Shown here piece after piece: positions 1-8,476 of a stretch of DNA of 24,131 bases (position 1 is the stretch's first letter; each line of letters starts with the position of its first letter). The stretch is from a virus. A model generated the notes under the pieces. That model had not been told where the DNA came from. It saw only the letters and a list, made by a program, of their open reading frames with translations, and did no database searches. The stretch is taken from positions 1 to 24,131 of IMG/VR virus record IMGVR_UViG_3300008267_000371; one strand, written 5' to 3'. The position numbers and the translations under genes were made by a program.

Positions 1-1
1 A

Positions 2-2251
2 AATACTAGTTTTTTTGCAACAGGCCTTATTAAAACTGGCACTTGGTATCATTTTGCTGCGTCGCGCAATGCTGGTGTTATCAAGGCATACATCAACGGC
101 ACAGCGTTTGCCACAATTGCGAATACTAATTCCATCGGCTCTACGTCCAAGGTTCTAAACATTGGACAGCAGCCGGGAGGAACTTGGCCTTGGAACGGAT
201 ACGTTGACGATTGGCGTATCTCCAAGGGCATAGGCCGCTACCCCTACAACTTCACGCCCCCAACAGCAGAGTTCCCGAACATCGGCGGCACGGTCACGCT
301 GACTGCCGATCCGTATTACGACTACACCACTCTGCTGCTGCCCGGTAACGGCACCAACGGAGCGCAGAACAATACGTTCCTAGACTCATCCACCAACAAC
401 TTCACGATCACCCGCAACGGCAACACGACGCAGGGTACGTTCTCGCCGTTCTCGCAGACGGGGTGGGGGAACTACTTTGATGGGACAGGCGATTACCTTA
501 CCGTTTCCAACAATACCGCGCTGCAAATGGGAAGCGGGGACTTCACTATTGAATACTGGTGGTATCCGACCAGTATCGCCAGTTATCAAAATCCAATAGA
601 CAAAGGGTATGCCCAAGCTGGCGGATTGCTTTTGCAGACTGGCAACGGCGATGGAAAGATTATTGTTTACGCTAACGGCGGCGCTGTCATTACCGCAAGC
701 ACGGCAGTCGCCGTAAACGCTTGGAACCACATGGCACTTGTTCGTAACGGAACATCGCTGGTTCTATATCTAAACGGCACATCAGTTGGGTCGGCAACAA
801 ATTCAACCAATTTTAATAATGCATCGGATTTAGGAATTGGCGCAACTGCTACAGCCCCAGGCGGCGGCGGCATTGGGTCGTTCCCAATCGTGGGCTATTT
901 GTCCAACCTTCGTTTTGTGAAGGGAACTGCCGTATACACAGCTAACTTCACGCCTAGCACGACGCCGCTTACCGCCATTACTAACACCTCCCTTCTGACC
1001 TGTCAGAGCAACCGCTTCGTAGACAACAGCACCAACGCCTTTGCCATCACGCGCAACGGTGATGTGTCCGTCCAAGCCTTCAGCCCGTTCAACCCCACGG
1101 CAGCGTGGAGTGCAGCGACGTATGGCGGGAGTGGGTATTTTGATGGGAGCGGAGACTCATTAACAGCAACAAACAACGCTGCTTACGATTTTGGAAGTGG
1201 TGCATTTACGATTGAAGCATGGGCTTTTCCAACAACGGCATCTCAATTAGCGTTTGCGGCAAGAGGACAAAGTACTGGATTTGAAGGTTGGATTATTTCA
1301 ACCACAAATTTTCTTGCTACTACAAATGGGTCAAGTTGGGACATTACAATAACCTTTACCACGGCATTAACAGCAAATGCTTGGAATCATGTTGCAATAG
1401 TTCGTAACGGCAATGTTTACACTGCTTACTTGAACGGTGTTGCAAATGGCACAACCACCGTTTCTGGATCAATTGTTGCTGGTACAGCCGTTGCAGTTAT
1501 TGGGCGACGAGCCGGACAAACTGATTACAGCGGCTACATTTCCGACCTTCGCATTGTCAAAGGCACTGCCGTTTACACCGCTAATTTCACGCCTCCGACT
1601 GCCCCGCTCACCGCCATCACTAACACATCCCTGCTCACCAACTTCACCAACGCAGGCATCTACGACGCTACGTCCAAGAACGACCTTGAGACGGTGGGCA
1701 ACGCGCAGATCAGCACGACGCAGAGCAAGTTCGGCGGGTCGTCGATGTACTTTGATGGGAGCGGAGACTGGTTAAAACTTAGCAACAATACGGCAGCGCA
1801 AGCGCAAGGGTTTGGAACCGGCGATTTCACGATTGAGTGCTGGGTTTATATCACCAGTTCAACCGTCGCAAACAATGGCATTTACGATTGCAGGTATTCC
1901 GCTTCTGCAACTGGCCCGTTGATTTATTACATTCCGACATCGGGATTGTTTATGTTTTACAACGGATCAAACACCATAAATGCCGGCACAATTACCATTA
2001 ACACATGGAATCATGTGGCTTTAGTTAGGTACTCTGGTGTCACTAAGTTGTATATCAACGGAACGCAGGGCGGCAGTAACTACACCGATACAAACAACTA
2101 TACATCGGGAGCCAATTCGGGTGCTGTTGGCGCGTTTTATGATGGCACTGGCGGCTGGAACGGCTACATTGACGACTTGCGAGTAACCCGTGGCATCGCC
2201 CGTTACACCAGCAACTTCACCCCGCCGACTACGGCGTTCCTGACCCTGTAA
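2..2251 (+). CDS. LamG-repeat virion protein (5' partial)
   Basis: The reading frame is open from the first bases of the window to TAA at 2249-2251, so the gene starts outside; the Met at 527 is internal. About 749 residues are visible. They hold one partial and three full laminin-G/concanavalin-like jelly-roll units. Each unit opens with YFDGxGDxL (about 476, 1136 and 1748), passes through GDFTIExW and AWNHVALVRNG, has a YLNG strand, and closes with GYISDLRIVKGTAVYTANFTPP-type strands. Units are joined by linkers of about 50 to 60 residues, two of them with LTAITNTSLL. LamG folds bind glycans or other ligands. In a phage late region they are expected on tail fibres or other exposed virion parts, so a receptor- or surface-binding role is inferred. 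Base composition alternates between GC-rich linkers and AT-richer LamG cores. The fold call is strong; the virion location is inferred. Confidence 0.88.
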   Translation, partial: NTSFFATGLIKTGTWYHFAASRNAGVIKAYINGTAFATIANTNSIGSTSKVLNIGQQPGGTWPWNGYVDDWRISKGIGRYPYNFTPPTAEFPNIGGTVTLTADPYYDYTTLLLPGNGTNGAQNNTFLDSSTNNFTITRNGNTTQGTFSPFSQTGWGNYFDGTGDYLTVSNNTALQMGSGDFTIEYWWYPTSIASYQNPIDKGYAQAGGLLLQTGNGDGKIIVYANGGAVITASTAVAVNAWNHMALVRNGTSLVLYLNGTSVGSATNSTNFNNASDLGIGATATAPGGGGIGSFPIVGYLSNLRFVKGTAVYTANFTPSTTPLTAITNTSLLTCQSNRFVDNSTNAFAITRNGDVSVQAFSPFNPTAAWSAATYGGSGYFDGSGDSLTATNNAAYDFGSGAFTIEAWAFPTTASQLAFAARGQSTGFEGWIISTTNFLATTNGSSWDITITFTTALTANAWNHVAIVRNGNVYTAYLNGVANGTTTVSGSIVAGTAVAVIGRRAGQTDYSGYISDLRIVKGTAVYTANFTPPTAPLTAITNTSLLTNFTNAGIYDATSKNDLETVGNAQISTTQSKFGGSSMYFDGSGDWLKLSNNTAAQAQGFGTGDFTIECWVYITSSTVANNGIYDCRYSASATGPLIYYIPTSGLFMFYNGSNTINAGTITINTWNHVALVRYSGVTKLYINGTQGGSNYTDTNNYTSGANSGAVGAFYDGTGGWNGYIDDLRVTRGIARYTSNFTPPTTAFLTL
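1139..1769 (+). repeat. 19-bp direct repeat opening two LamG units
   Basis: TTTGATGGGAGCGGAGACT is present identically at 1139-1157 and 1751-1769, 612 bp apart, encoding the FDGSGD start of two LamG units. A diverged version (TTTGATGGGACAGGCGA) starts at 476. Linker DNA before these sites is also similar between units. The repeats could support homologous exchange of whole LamG cassettes (inference). Confidence 0.75.
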
Positions 2252-2259
2252 GGTGACAC

Positions 2260-2598
2260 ATGACTCTTTATAGTTTCAAAGGCCACTACCCGGTCGAAGT
2301 CATCGACAATAACAAGGGTTGGTACGAGGTTCCCGCCAAACCCGAGGCACCAGAAGGTAAGCAAGTTGCGTGGCTAAACGGCGAATGGGTCGTGCGTGAT
2401 CCAAAGCCCGAGGATTGCCCCGGCTACCAATGGAACTGGAACCACAGCGAAATGGCGTGGGTGGAGTGTGAGTATTCGCAAACTGCCGTCATTGAAGAAG
2501 GTGGCGAGGAAGTGGAACCTCCGGTTATTACGGAGCCGACCGTTTCTGCTGTGGTCAGCAACGAATTTGATATCACTGTCGATGGAGTGCCCATTTAA
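2260..2598 (+). CDS. Small acidic hypothetical protein, possible fibre companion
   Basis: A 112-residue protein starting 8 bases after the LamG gene, with AAGGTG upstream of the ATG. It is acidic and Trp-rich: residues near 40-70 contain WLNGEWVVRD and GYQWNWNHSEMAWVE, followed by a Glu/Pro-rich stretch. Position directly behind a fibre-like gene and the Trp-rich beta-type motifs recall small tail-fibre assembly or chaperone proteins, but no family is firmly recognised. It is followed without gap by the next gene (TAA then TTG), suggesting coupled translation. No signal peptide or membrane segment is seen. Function is unknown; the chaperone idea is only contextual. Confidence 0.75.
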   Translation: MTLYSFKGHYPVEVIDNNKGWYEVPAKPEAPEGKQVAWLNGEWVVRDPKPEDCPGYQWNWNHSEMAWVECEYSQTAVIEEGGEEVEPPVITEPTVSAVVSNEFDITVDGVPI

Positions 2599-3141
2599 TT
2601 GAGCAACCTCTACGTCAACGGCGGTTATTGGATATTCGAGTACGCCGAGGGCGAGGCTCGAGGTGAGGCTGCGCTTAACGCTGCGGCATCCCTATCCGCC
2701 ATTGGCGAGAGGGTTCTAGGAGGAGCCTCTAGCCTCACTGCCGCTGCGACGATGACCTCAGCGGCAGTCAGGGTAAGACTTGGCTCGACATCTGTACTAG
2801 CCGAAGCGTCGCTCTCGATTGATGGCGTGCGTATTAGGGATGCGCAGGCTGCGCTCAATGCGGTGAGCACGCTAACCGCCAGCGCCATGAAGGTGGTGGT
2901 CGGTCAGGCGCAGCTCAGTGCGATTGCCACGCTGACCGCCACTGGCGTGCGAGTGCAGTTTGGCACAATCGCTATGTCTGCACTCTCGAGCATGACGACG
3001 GCTGGCAGGATTAAGTGGGAAGTGGAGCCTGACACGGCAGAGATATGGACGACATCGGCTGACACTTCCGAGACTTGGACACCGGTATCTAATACCGCAG
3101 AGACGTGGACAGTTAAGGTTCACCCTGCGATCTTGCAGTAG
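2599..3141 (+). CDS. Ala-rich 20-residue tandem repeat protein
   Basis: A 180-residue protein beginning at TTG right after the upstream TAA; GGAG at 2584-2587 is a usable ribosome site. Residues 16-135 consist of six tandem 20-residue units with the pattern GVRVxxGxAxLxAxATLTAx. Residues 136-171 then hold Trp at 140, 150, 160 and 170, exactly ten apart, in AEIWT, SETWT and AETWT motifs. The N-terminus ([14 protein letters not shown]) looks like a beta-rich attachment or cap. The short alternating hydrophobic/small pattern suggests repeated beta-hairpins or a beta-solenoid, as in fibre shafts (inference). Located between two fibre-type genes, it is probably a virion appendage part. I do not recognise a named family. 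Confidence 0.78.
   Translation: MSNLYVNGGYWIFEYAEGEARGEAALNAAASLSAIGERVLGGASSLTAAATMTSAAVRVRLGSTSVLAEASLSIDGVRIRDAQAALNAVSTLTASAMKVVVGQAQLSAIATLTATGVRVQFGTIAMSALSSMTTAGRIKWEVEPDTAEIWTTSADTSETWTPVSNTAETWTVKVHPAILQ
2644..3003 (+). repeat. Six 60-bp coding repeats
   Basis: The six units encode residues 16-35, 36-55, 56-75, 76-95, 96-115 and 116-135 of the Ala-rich repeat protein. Period is exactly 60 bases with no insertions. Protein similarity is much clearer than DNA identity, so the array is old or under selection for sequence drift with constant length. Confidence 0.75.
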
Positions 3142-3149
3142 GAGCTAAC

Positions 3150-4508
3150 ATGGCAGATTCAACTACCACTAACTTGTCACTGACCAAGCCAGAGGTTGGC
3201 GCCTCTGCGGATACTTGGGGCGGCAAGCTCAACACCAACTTCGACACCATCGACGGCATCTTCAAGGATGACGGCACTGGCACGTCTGTCGGTATTCAGG
3301 TTGGCTCCGGCAAGGTGCTCAAGATTGGCGGCACGATGAACATGAGCGCGCTGACGGCGTCTAAGGCGCTGGCGCTGGATTCCAGTAAAAACGTCATAAC
3401 GACGGATGGTCTTACCGGCGCCACGACTTCCGCTAAGACTGCGCTTGGGGTGGCCGCAGGCGACAGCGTAACCACGGGAACGCTAAACACATTTATTGGC
3501 GAAAATGCCGGTACGGCGGTAACGACCGGCGTTTCTAATACCGTTGTTGGATATGACGCTGGCGCTACCAGCAACACCTCGTTTAGCACTTATGTCGGTT
3601 ATCAGGCAGGCCGAAACGTATCCGCAAACGGTTGCACCGCTCTTGGTAACTCTGCCGTGCAAGGTGTATTTGGTTCTTCAAGTGGTGGAAACAACACCGG
3701 CATCGGATTTTGGGCGCTTCGTGAAATTACAACTGGCGCAAGCAATACGGCTGTTGGCAACGTCGCTGGAGACAGCATCAGTTCTGGTACGTTCAATGTT
3801 TGCGTTGGTAGTTTTGCTGGTTCAAGCATTACTAGTGGTGGCAGTAACACGGTGCTTGGGTACTTCGCTGGCGGCAGCATTACAACCGGCCAATTAAATT
3901 GCGCTATCGGCGATGCAGCATATAGCTCTGGCAATTATCAAAATTCGGCTTGTCTGGGTTATAACTCACAAGTAACGGGGTCTGATCAGGTACAACTTGG
4001 TGATTCAAACACCACTACTTATGTGTACGGCTCAGTCCAAAATCGTTCTGATGCGCGCGATAAAACAGAAATAGCGGACACCAATCTTGGGCTAGATTTT
4101 GTCATGGCTCTCAAGCCGCGCAAGTTTAAGTGGGATATGCGCGAAGATTACCGCACCACTCCTCCGGTAAAACCAAACCCGGTGGACTTTCCGAATGATG
4201 ACGCATACCAAGCTGCCATCAGCCAATGGCAAGCTAATTACTCTAGCTGGCAAGAAGCAAACAAATTAGCCAATCTGACGCACGACGGTACGCACAAGCG
4301 CAACCGATTCCACTATGGCTTGGTGGCTCAAGAGGTCAAAGCCACGATGGACGCAATGGGCGTGGACTTTGGCGGCTACCAAGACCACAGCGTTAAAGGT
4401 GGCGACGATGTGTTATCCATCGGCTACGAGGAAATGATCGCCCCGCTCATTAAGGCCATCCAAGAGCTTAAGGCCGAGTTTGATGCCTACAAGGCATCTC
4501 ACCCGTAA
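3150..4508 (+). CDS. Tail fibre with C-terminal peptidase S74 chaperone
   Basis: A 452-residue protein with GGAG six bases before ATG. Residues 1-40 ([20 protein letters not shown], then NFDTIDGIF) match the N-termini common on phage fibres. Residues about 110-290 carry repeated motifs such as [20 protein letters not shown] and [10 protein letters not shown], resembling the trimeric beta-roll repeats of YadA-type heads. Residues 300-452 form an intramolecular chaperone of the endosialidase-tail/peptidase S74 type, with S300-D-A-R-D-K305, [10 protein letters not shown] and a final helix ([18 protein letters not shown]). In this family the Ser/Lys pair cuts just before the Ser after trimer folding, so a mature fibre of 299 residues is predicted. 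It probably binds the host surface. The insertion with repeated Trp and Gln near residues 335-370 is longer than usual. Confidence 0.9.
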   Translation: MADSTTTNLSLTKPEVGASADTWGGKLNTNFDTIDGIFKDDGTGTSVGIQVGSGKVLKIGGTMNMSALTASKALALDSSKNVITTDGLTGATTSAKTALGVAAGDSVTTGTLNTFIGENAGTAVTTGVSNTVVGYDAGATSNTSFSTYVGYQAGRNVSANGCTALGNSAVQGVFGSSSGGNNTGIGFWALREITTGASNTAVGNVAGDSISSGTFNVCVGSFAGSSITSGGSNTVLGYFAGGSITTGQLNCAIGDAAYSSGNYQNSACLGYNSQVTGSDQVQLGDSNTTTYVYGSVQNRSDARDKTEIADTNLGLDFVMALKPRKFKWDMREDYRTTPPVKPNPVDFPNDDAYQAAISQWQANYSSWQEANKLANLTHDGTHKRNRFHYGLVAQEVKATMDAMGVDFGGYQDHSVKGGDDVLSIGYEEMIAPLIKAIQELKAEFDAYKASHP

Positions 4509-4522
4509 TAGAGTGATGTGCC

Positions 4523-4759
4523 ATGTCTGAACAAGAGCACAACAACGCGCTGGAGCTTGCACTGCTGCGCAAAGATTTTGAGGCGCTACAGGCTGACATG
4601 ACCGAAGTGAAGGGCGATCTCAAGAAGCTCGCCACCGCTTGGTCTACCGCAGAGAACCTTGTGGCCTTTGTGAAGTGGTTGGCAGGCCTTGCTGCTGCAC
4701 TAGCCCTGATCACCGGAATGGTGAAGGGCTGGTTCTCGATGCCTTCCGCGAAGGAGTAG
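4523..4759 (+). CDS. Small one-TM protein with N-terminal coiled coil
   Basis: A 78-residue protein. Residues 8-35 form a charged heptad-like helix (LELALLRKDFEALQADMTEV). Residues about 46-67 form one hydrophobic segment (LVAFVKWLAGLAAALALITG), followed by a short cytosol- or periplasm-facing tail. This layout resembles XhlA-like haemolysin/holin accessory proteins, but sequence alone does not prove it. The gene sits among tail genes, about 6.7 kb from the main lysis cassette, so it could be an extra holin or antiholin or a membrane-anchored assembly factor. The end of the gene includes the AAGGAG that serves the next gene. Confidence 0.75.
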   Translation: MSEQEHNNALELALLRKDFEALQADMTEVKGDLKKLATAWSTAENLVAFVKWLAGLAAALALITGMVKGWFSMPSAKE

Positions 4760-4761
4760 AA

Positions 4762-6237
4762 ATGCTGTTACCTATCAACCTGCCGCCGGGTGTATACAAG
4801 AATGGCACCGACTATCAGGCCAAAGGTCGATGGTTTGACTCGTCTTTGGTTCGCTGGTACGAGGGCACAATTCGCCCGGTAGGCGGCTGGCGCAAGAAGT
4901 CCAACTCAGCCGCTAATGGTTCATGCCGCGGCGTGATTGCTTGGCGCGACAACGGGAATGACCGCTGGATCGCTCTTGGCACCCACACCAAGCTATATGT
5001 GATGAGCGAGGCTGGAACCCTGACCGACATTACGCCGGCAGGGTTTACGGTTGGCCGAGCAGATGCCGACTACAACAACGGCTATGGCGGCGCCACCTAT
5101 GGCTCTTATGCCTATGGCGTCGCTCGCCCAGACGCAGGCTCCATCGACCCGGCTACGACATGGACGATGGACACATGGGGGCAGTACCTGATCGCCTGCT
5201 CCAACGACGACGGCAAGCTGCTCGAGTGGCAGCTCAGTACCGGCAGCGATGCGGCTGCTCTGGCCAACGCGCCGATTGACAACAAGGCGGTCATGGTGAC
5301 CGAGGAGCGGTTCGTATTCGCCCTCGGTGCCGGTGGGGTAGGCCGAAAGGTTCAATGGTGCGACCAAGAAGACAATACCCTCTGGACGCCGGCCATCACC
5401 AACCAAGCGGGTGATTTCGAGCTGGAGACGGCTGGCACCCTAATGGCCGGCAAGCGCCTCCGTGGCGTCAACTTGCTATTTACCGATGTGGACGTCCACA
5501 CGGCCAACTACGTCGGGCCGCCGTTCGTCTACGGCTTTGAGCGTATCGCCTCTGGCTGCGGCCTGATTGGGCCTCAGGCGGTAGCCGCCGTGGAGTCGGT
5601 CGCCTTCTGGATGTCCCCGGCCGGGTTCTTCATCTATGATGGCTTTGTCAAGCCGATTAGCTGTGACGTTCTGGATTATGTCTTCACGAATCTGAACGAT
5701 TCTCAGAAGTCCAAGGTCTACGCCGTGGCCAACAACCAGTACGGCGAGATCTGGTGGTTCTACCCGAGTGCGACCAGTCTGGAGGTTGACTCGTATGTGT
5801 CTTACAATTATAGGGAGAACCACTGGGCAGTAGGGTCTTTGGCCAGAACCGCTGGCACCGACCGTGGCGTATTTAGCTACCCGCTCATGGTGTCATCCGA
5901 TGGCTACGTCTACGAGCACGAGGTTGGCCTAAATTACGATGGCGCAAGTCCGTTTGCAGAGACAGGCCCATTTGAGATTGGCAATGGTGATCGCACCATG
6001 ATGGCGAGGCAGCTTATCCCCGACGAAAAGTCGCTCGGATCTGTCTCGGTTCAATTCAAGACCAAACTGACGCCAGAAGGGTCAGAGTCCACTAAGAGCT
6101 ACACGATCAACGGCGCGTATACCAATGTGCGCTTCTCCGGCCGTCAGGCCGCGATGCGCGTGACGGGTGCTGCGCCTAATACCGACTGGCGCCTCGGCAC
6201 GATGCGCCTTGATGTAGTGGAGAGCGGAAGACGATGA
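4762..6237 (+). CDS. Virion stabilisation/tail-type protein
   Basis: A 491-residue protein. I chose the ATG at 4762, five bases after AAGGAG (4751-4756), because upstream in-frame sequence overlaps the preceding small gene and does not look protein-like. The start (LLPINLPPGVYKNGTDYQAK, then GRWFDSSLVRWYEGTIRPVGGW) is a conserved signature of a widespread phage structural family, often called stabilisation protein or Gp10-like. The body is rich in aromatic beta-strand motifs (WIALGTHTKLYVMSEAG, FWMSPAGFFIYDG, IWWFYPSA), suggesting a beta-propeller-like fold. Such proteins are thought to close or extend the portal/tail channel. Its stop overlaps the next start (ATGA). Family identity is moderately sure; precise role is inferred. 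Confidence 0.8.
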   Translation: MLLPINLPPGVYKNGTDYQAKGRWFDSSLVRWYEGTIRPVGGWRKKSNSAANGSCRGVIAWRDNGNDRWIALGTHTKLYVMSEAGTLTDITPAGFTVGRADADYNNGYGGATYGSYAYGVARPDAGSIDPATTWTMDTWGQYLIACSNDDGKLLEWQLSTGSDAAALANAPIDNKAVMVTEERFVFALGAGGVGRKVQWCDQEDNTLWTPAITNQAGDFELETAGTLMAGKRLRGVNLLFTDVDVHTANYVGPPFVYGFERIASGCGLIGPQAVAAVESVAFWMSPAGFFIYDGFVKPISCDVLDYVFTNLNDSQKSKVYAVANNQYGEIWWFYPSATSLEVDSYVSYNYRENHWAVGSLARTAGTDRGVFSYPLMVSSDGYVYEHEVGLNYDGASPFAETGPFEIGNGDRTMMARQLIPDEKSLGSVSVQFKTKLTPEGSESTKSYTINGAYTNVRFSGRQAAMRVTGAAPNTDWRLGTMRLDVVESGRR

Positions 6238-6611
6238 TGGAGCAACAGCAAGAGATTGCCGAGCTAGTCTCGCCGTTTCGCGAGCTGATCGAGCGCGCCT
6301 TGAAGGAAAACTACGGGCAGCTCGGATATCAAGACGTGCTCGAGGGGATTGAGGAAGGAGAGTATCAATTCTGGTCTGCGGCCAACTCTTGCGTGGTGAC
6401 GACGATTGACGTCTTCCCGCGCATGAAGCAACTGACCGTGATCATCGGCGCTGGCGATCTTCAAGAAATTGACGACGTCATTCGCCCTATCGTTGAGGAA
6501 TGGGCGCGAAGCATTCAATGCGACGCGATGATCATCATGGGGCGCCCCGGCTGGCAGAAGGCGCTCGAGGGCTACAAACGCACCGCAGTGGTGCTCGAGA
6601 AAAGACTATGA
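6234..6611 (+). CDS. Small virion-region protein, possibly GNAT-like
   Basis: A 125-residue protein starting at ATG 6234 inside the upstream TGA (a second ATG follows at 6237). It begins with a helix (EIAELVSPFRELIERALKEN). A beta/alpha pattern follows, ending in DAMIIMGRPGWQKALEGYKR and a final strand (TAVVLEKRL). The C-terminal G-R-P-G-W-x-x-x-L-x-x-Y order resembles small GNAT-fold proteins that sit beside internal virion genes in podoviruses. No complete acetyl-CoA loop can be confirmed by eye, so an enzymatic role is not claimed. Overlaps of four bases on both sides point to translational coupling with the stabilisation and ejection genes. Confidence 0.75.
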   Translation: MMEQQQEIAELVSPFRELIERALKENYGQLGYQDVLEGIEEGEYQFWSAANSCVVTTIDVFPRMKQLTVIIGAGDLQEIDDVIRPIVEEWARSIQCDAMIIMGRPGWQKALEGYKRTAVVLEKRL

Positions 6612-8476
6612 GCAATCTTTTTAAGTCTAAGACCAAGAAGGAAGAAACGCAGAAGACCGAGATAGATCCGCAGATCTATCAGCAGGTCTTAGCGAATCTG
6701 GATCTGGCGCGACAGGTCGCGTCAATCCCGTACCAGCCGTACACCGGCCTGATGGTGGCGCCATTCACGCGCGACTACATGGCAGGCGAGGATGTGGTGC
6801 GCCGTATCGCTCAAGAGGGTGGATTCATCCCGGAGCTGGAGATGGCCGCGCGTCAGGCTGCTGGCGATCTTGGCTACCAGTCTGGCGATATCACCGCCCC
6901 AACATTTGACCCGCGAGTAGTCGCCGAGCGTATCGGCGCCGAGCGCGTTGGGCAGTCGCTGACTGGCGGCCCGATGCAGATCAATGCGCAGCAGGTTGGC
7001 CGCTCGCTTGCTGGTGGGCCGCAGCAGGTGCGCGCCGGTCAGCTCGGCACCACCTTCGCGGCGCGTGACGTCTCTGGGCCGGGCGGTGCGCCACTGGCGC
7101 AGGGCGCGAGCGTGCTCGGCCGAGACATCCAGCAGTACATGTCGCCGTACACGCAGAATGTGATTGAGGCGGGGCTTTCCGATATTGACCGAGCTGCCGC
7201 TTTGCGCCAGCAAGACATCGGTGCACAGGCAATTCGTGCTCGCGCATTTGGTGGCTCGCGTCAGGCGGTGCAGGAAGGTATCGCGGCAGGCGAGGCAGAG
7301 CGCGAGCGCAATCGGTTTATCGCCGAGCAGCGCGCGCAGGCCTTCAATCAGGCCATGCAGGCTCGGGAGGCCGATGTTGGTCGCGAGCAGCAGGCAGGGC
7401 TTGCCAATCAGGCTGCCGTGCAAAACGTCATGGAGATGGCGCAGCGCGGAGAGATCAGCAACCAGCAGCGCGATATCGAGCTGCAACGTCTTGGCGTCAC
7501 CGCTGGCACGCAGAACATTGAGGCGGGACTGCGCGCAGATCTGGCCAACCAGCAGGCGATGGAAAACTACATGCGCCTCGGCCTCACGGCAGAGCAGGCC
7601 AACCAGCAGGCGAATCTGGACGCACAGCGCTCAAACCAGTCCACGGTGCAGGATTACATGCGCATGGGGCTGACCGCCGAGCAGGCGAACCAGCAGGCGA
7701 TGCTGGACGCTGCTCGCTTGAACCAGTCGGCAGGTCTACAGGCGCGTCAGGCAGAGCTTGGTGCGATGGGCGATCAGGCGAGCCGTATCCTCGAGGCGCA
7801 ACGCGCCAACGAGGCGGCACGTCTGGGTGCTGCGAACTTCCGCCTTGGCGCAGGGTCGCAGCTCGCCGGATTCGGTCAGCAGGCGATGCAGAATCGCTAT
7901 GGCGCAGGGCAGCAGCTTATGGCGATTGGCACAGGTCAGCAGGGACTTGCACAGCAGTACCTCGACGCGCAGCAACAAGAGTTCATGCGCCGTCAGAACT
8001 ACCCGCTGCAACAACTCTCGATCCTGCAGGGTGCCGTCGCCGCCAGCCCGTACAACCAGACGGTCACGGGCAGCACGACGGTCACCGGACGGCCGAGTTA
8101 CTTTGACATCTTCCGGCAGGCTGTTGGCTCATTCCCGATGCCGAGTGGCGGAAACACTGGCTCTGACATGGACATGAAGACCAACGTCAAGAAGATCAAG
8201 AACCCTCTTGACAAGGTCAATCGTCTCAAGGGCATCGAGTTTGAGTGGGAGAATGGATACGGCCGCGACGAAGATGAGGATATGGGCGGCGAAGACGATA
8301 TGAGCATCTCGGCACAAGATCTCGAGAAGGTCATGCCGAGCGCGGTATCTCGCCGCGGCGATGGGATGCGTCAGTACGACGTGCCGCAGATGGTTGGCCT
8401 ATTAACCGAGGCCGTCAAGGAGCTAGACAAGAAGGTTAGCTCTGGAAAGAAGGCCGGGGGTAAGAAAAATGTTTGA
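6608..8476 (+). CDS. Gln/Ala-rich ejection-type protein with S74-like C-terminus
   Basis: A 622-residue protein starting at ATG 6608, which overlaps the previous TGA. Residues about 170-480 are long, charged, Gln/Ala-rich helices with repeats (MRLGLTAEQANQQA and MRMGLTAEQANQQA, 29 residues apart), as in internal DNA-ejection proteins. The C-terminus from residue 519 differs: S519-D-M-D-M-K524 is followed by TNVKKI, GIEFEWENGYG, SISAQDLEKVMPSAV and VPQMVGLLTEAVKELDKKV. This reproduces the order of an S74 intramolecular chaperone, with the Ser/Lys spacing kept but the usual Arg replaced by Asp and the domain short (104 residues). Self-cleavage before S519 is therefore possible but uncertain. 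Long Asp/Glu-rich insertion at about 560-575. Role in DNA ejection or tail needle assembly is inferred. Confidence 0.82.
   Translation: MSNLFKSKTKKEETQKTEIDPQIYQQVLANLDLARQVASIPYQPYTGLMVAPFTRDYMAGEDVVRRIAQEGGFIPELEMAARQAAGDLGYQSGDITAPTFDPRVVAERIGAERVGQSLTGGPMQINAQQVGRSLAGGPQQVRAGQLGTTFAARDVSGPGGAPLAQGASVLGRDIQQYMSPYTQNVIEAGLSDIDRAAALRQQDIGAQAIRARAFGGSRQAVQEGIAAGEAERERNRFIAEQRAQAFNQAMQAREADVGREQQAGLANQAAVQNVMEMAQRGEISNQQRDIELQRLGVTAGTQNIEAGLRADLANQQAMENYMRLGLTAEQANQQANLDAQRSNQSTVQDYMRMGLTAEQANQQAMLDAARLNQSAGLQARQAELGAMGDQASRILEAQRANEAARLGAANFRLGAGSQLAGFGQQAMQNRYGAGQQLMAIGTGQQGLAQQYLDAQQQEFMRRQNYPLQQLSILQGAVAASPYNQTVTGSTTVTGRPSYFDIFRQAVGSFPMPSGGNTGSDMDMKTNVKKIKNPLDKVNRLKGIEFEWENGYGRDEDEDMGGEDDMSISAQDLEKVMPSAVSRRGDGMRQYDVPQMVGLLTEAVKELDKKVSSGKKAGGKKNV
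7571..7744 (+). repeat. Tandem 87-bp coding repeat
   Basis: Two adjacent 87-bp units (7571-7657 and 7658-7744) encode 29-residue helical repeats beginning MRLGLTAEQANQQA and MRMGLTAEQANQQA, both ending near NQS. A weaker third copy precedes them around 7480-7570. They extend the helical body of the ejection-type protein. Confidence 0.75.

Noticed and set aside
2-2251. Diversity-generating retroelement target
   Set aside because: No reverse transcriptase or matching template repeat was found in the window; variation looks like whole-domain exchange rather than adenine-specific change.
4639-4761. Longer N-terminus for the stabilisation-type protein
   Set aside because: This part overlaps the small TM protein and gives a Cys/Arg-rich sequence; AAGGAG and a typical family start are found at 4762.
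6722-7486. 254-codon minus-strand frame
   Set aside because: It is antisense to the Gln/Ala-rich protein (Gln codons read backwards as Leu), without ribosome site or known motif.
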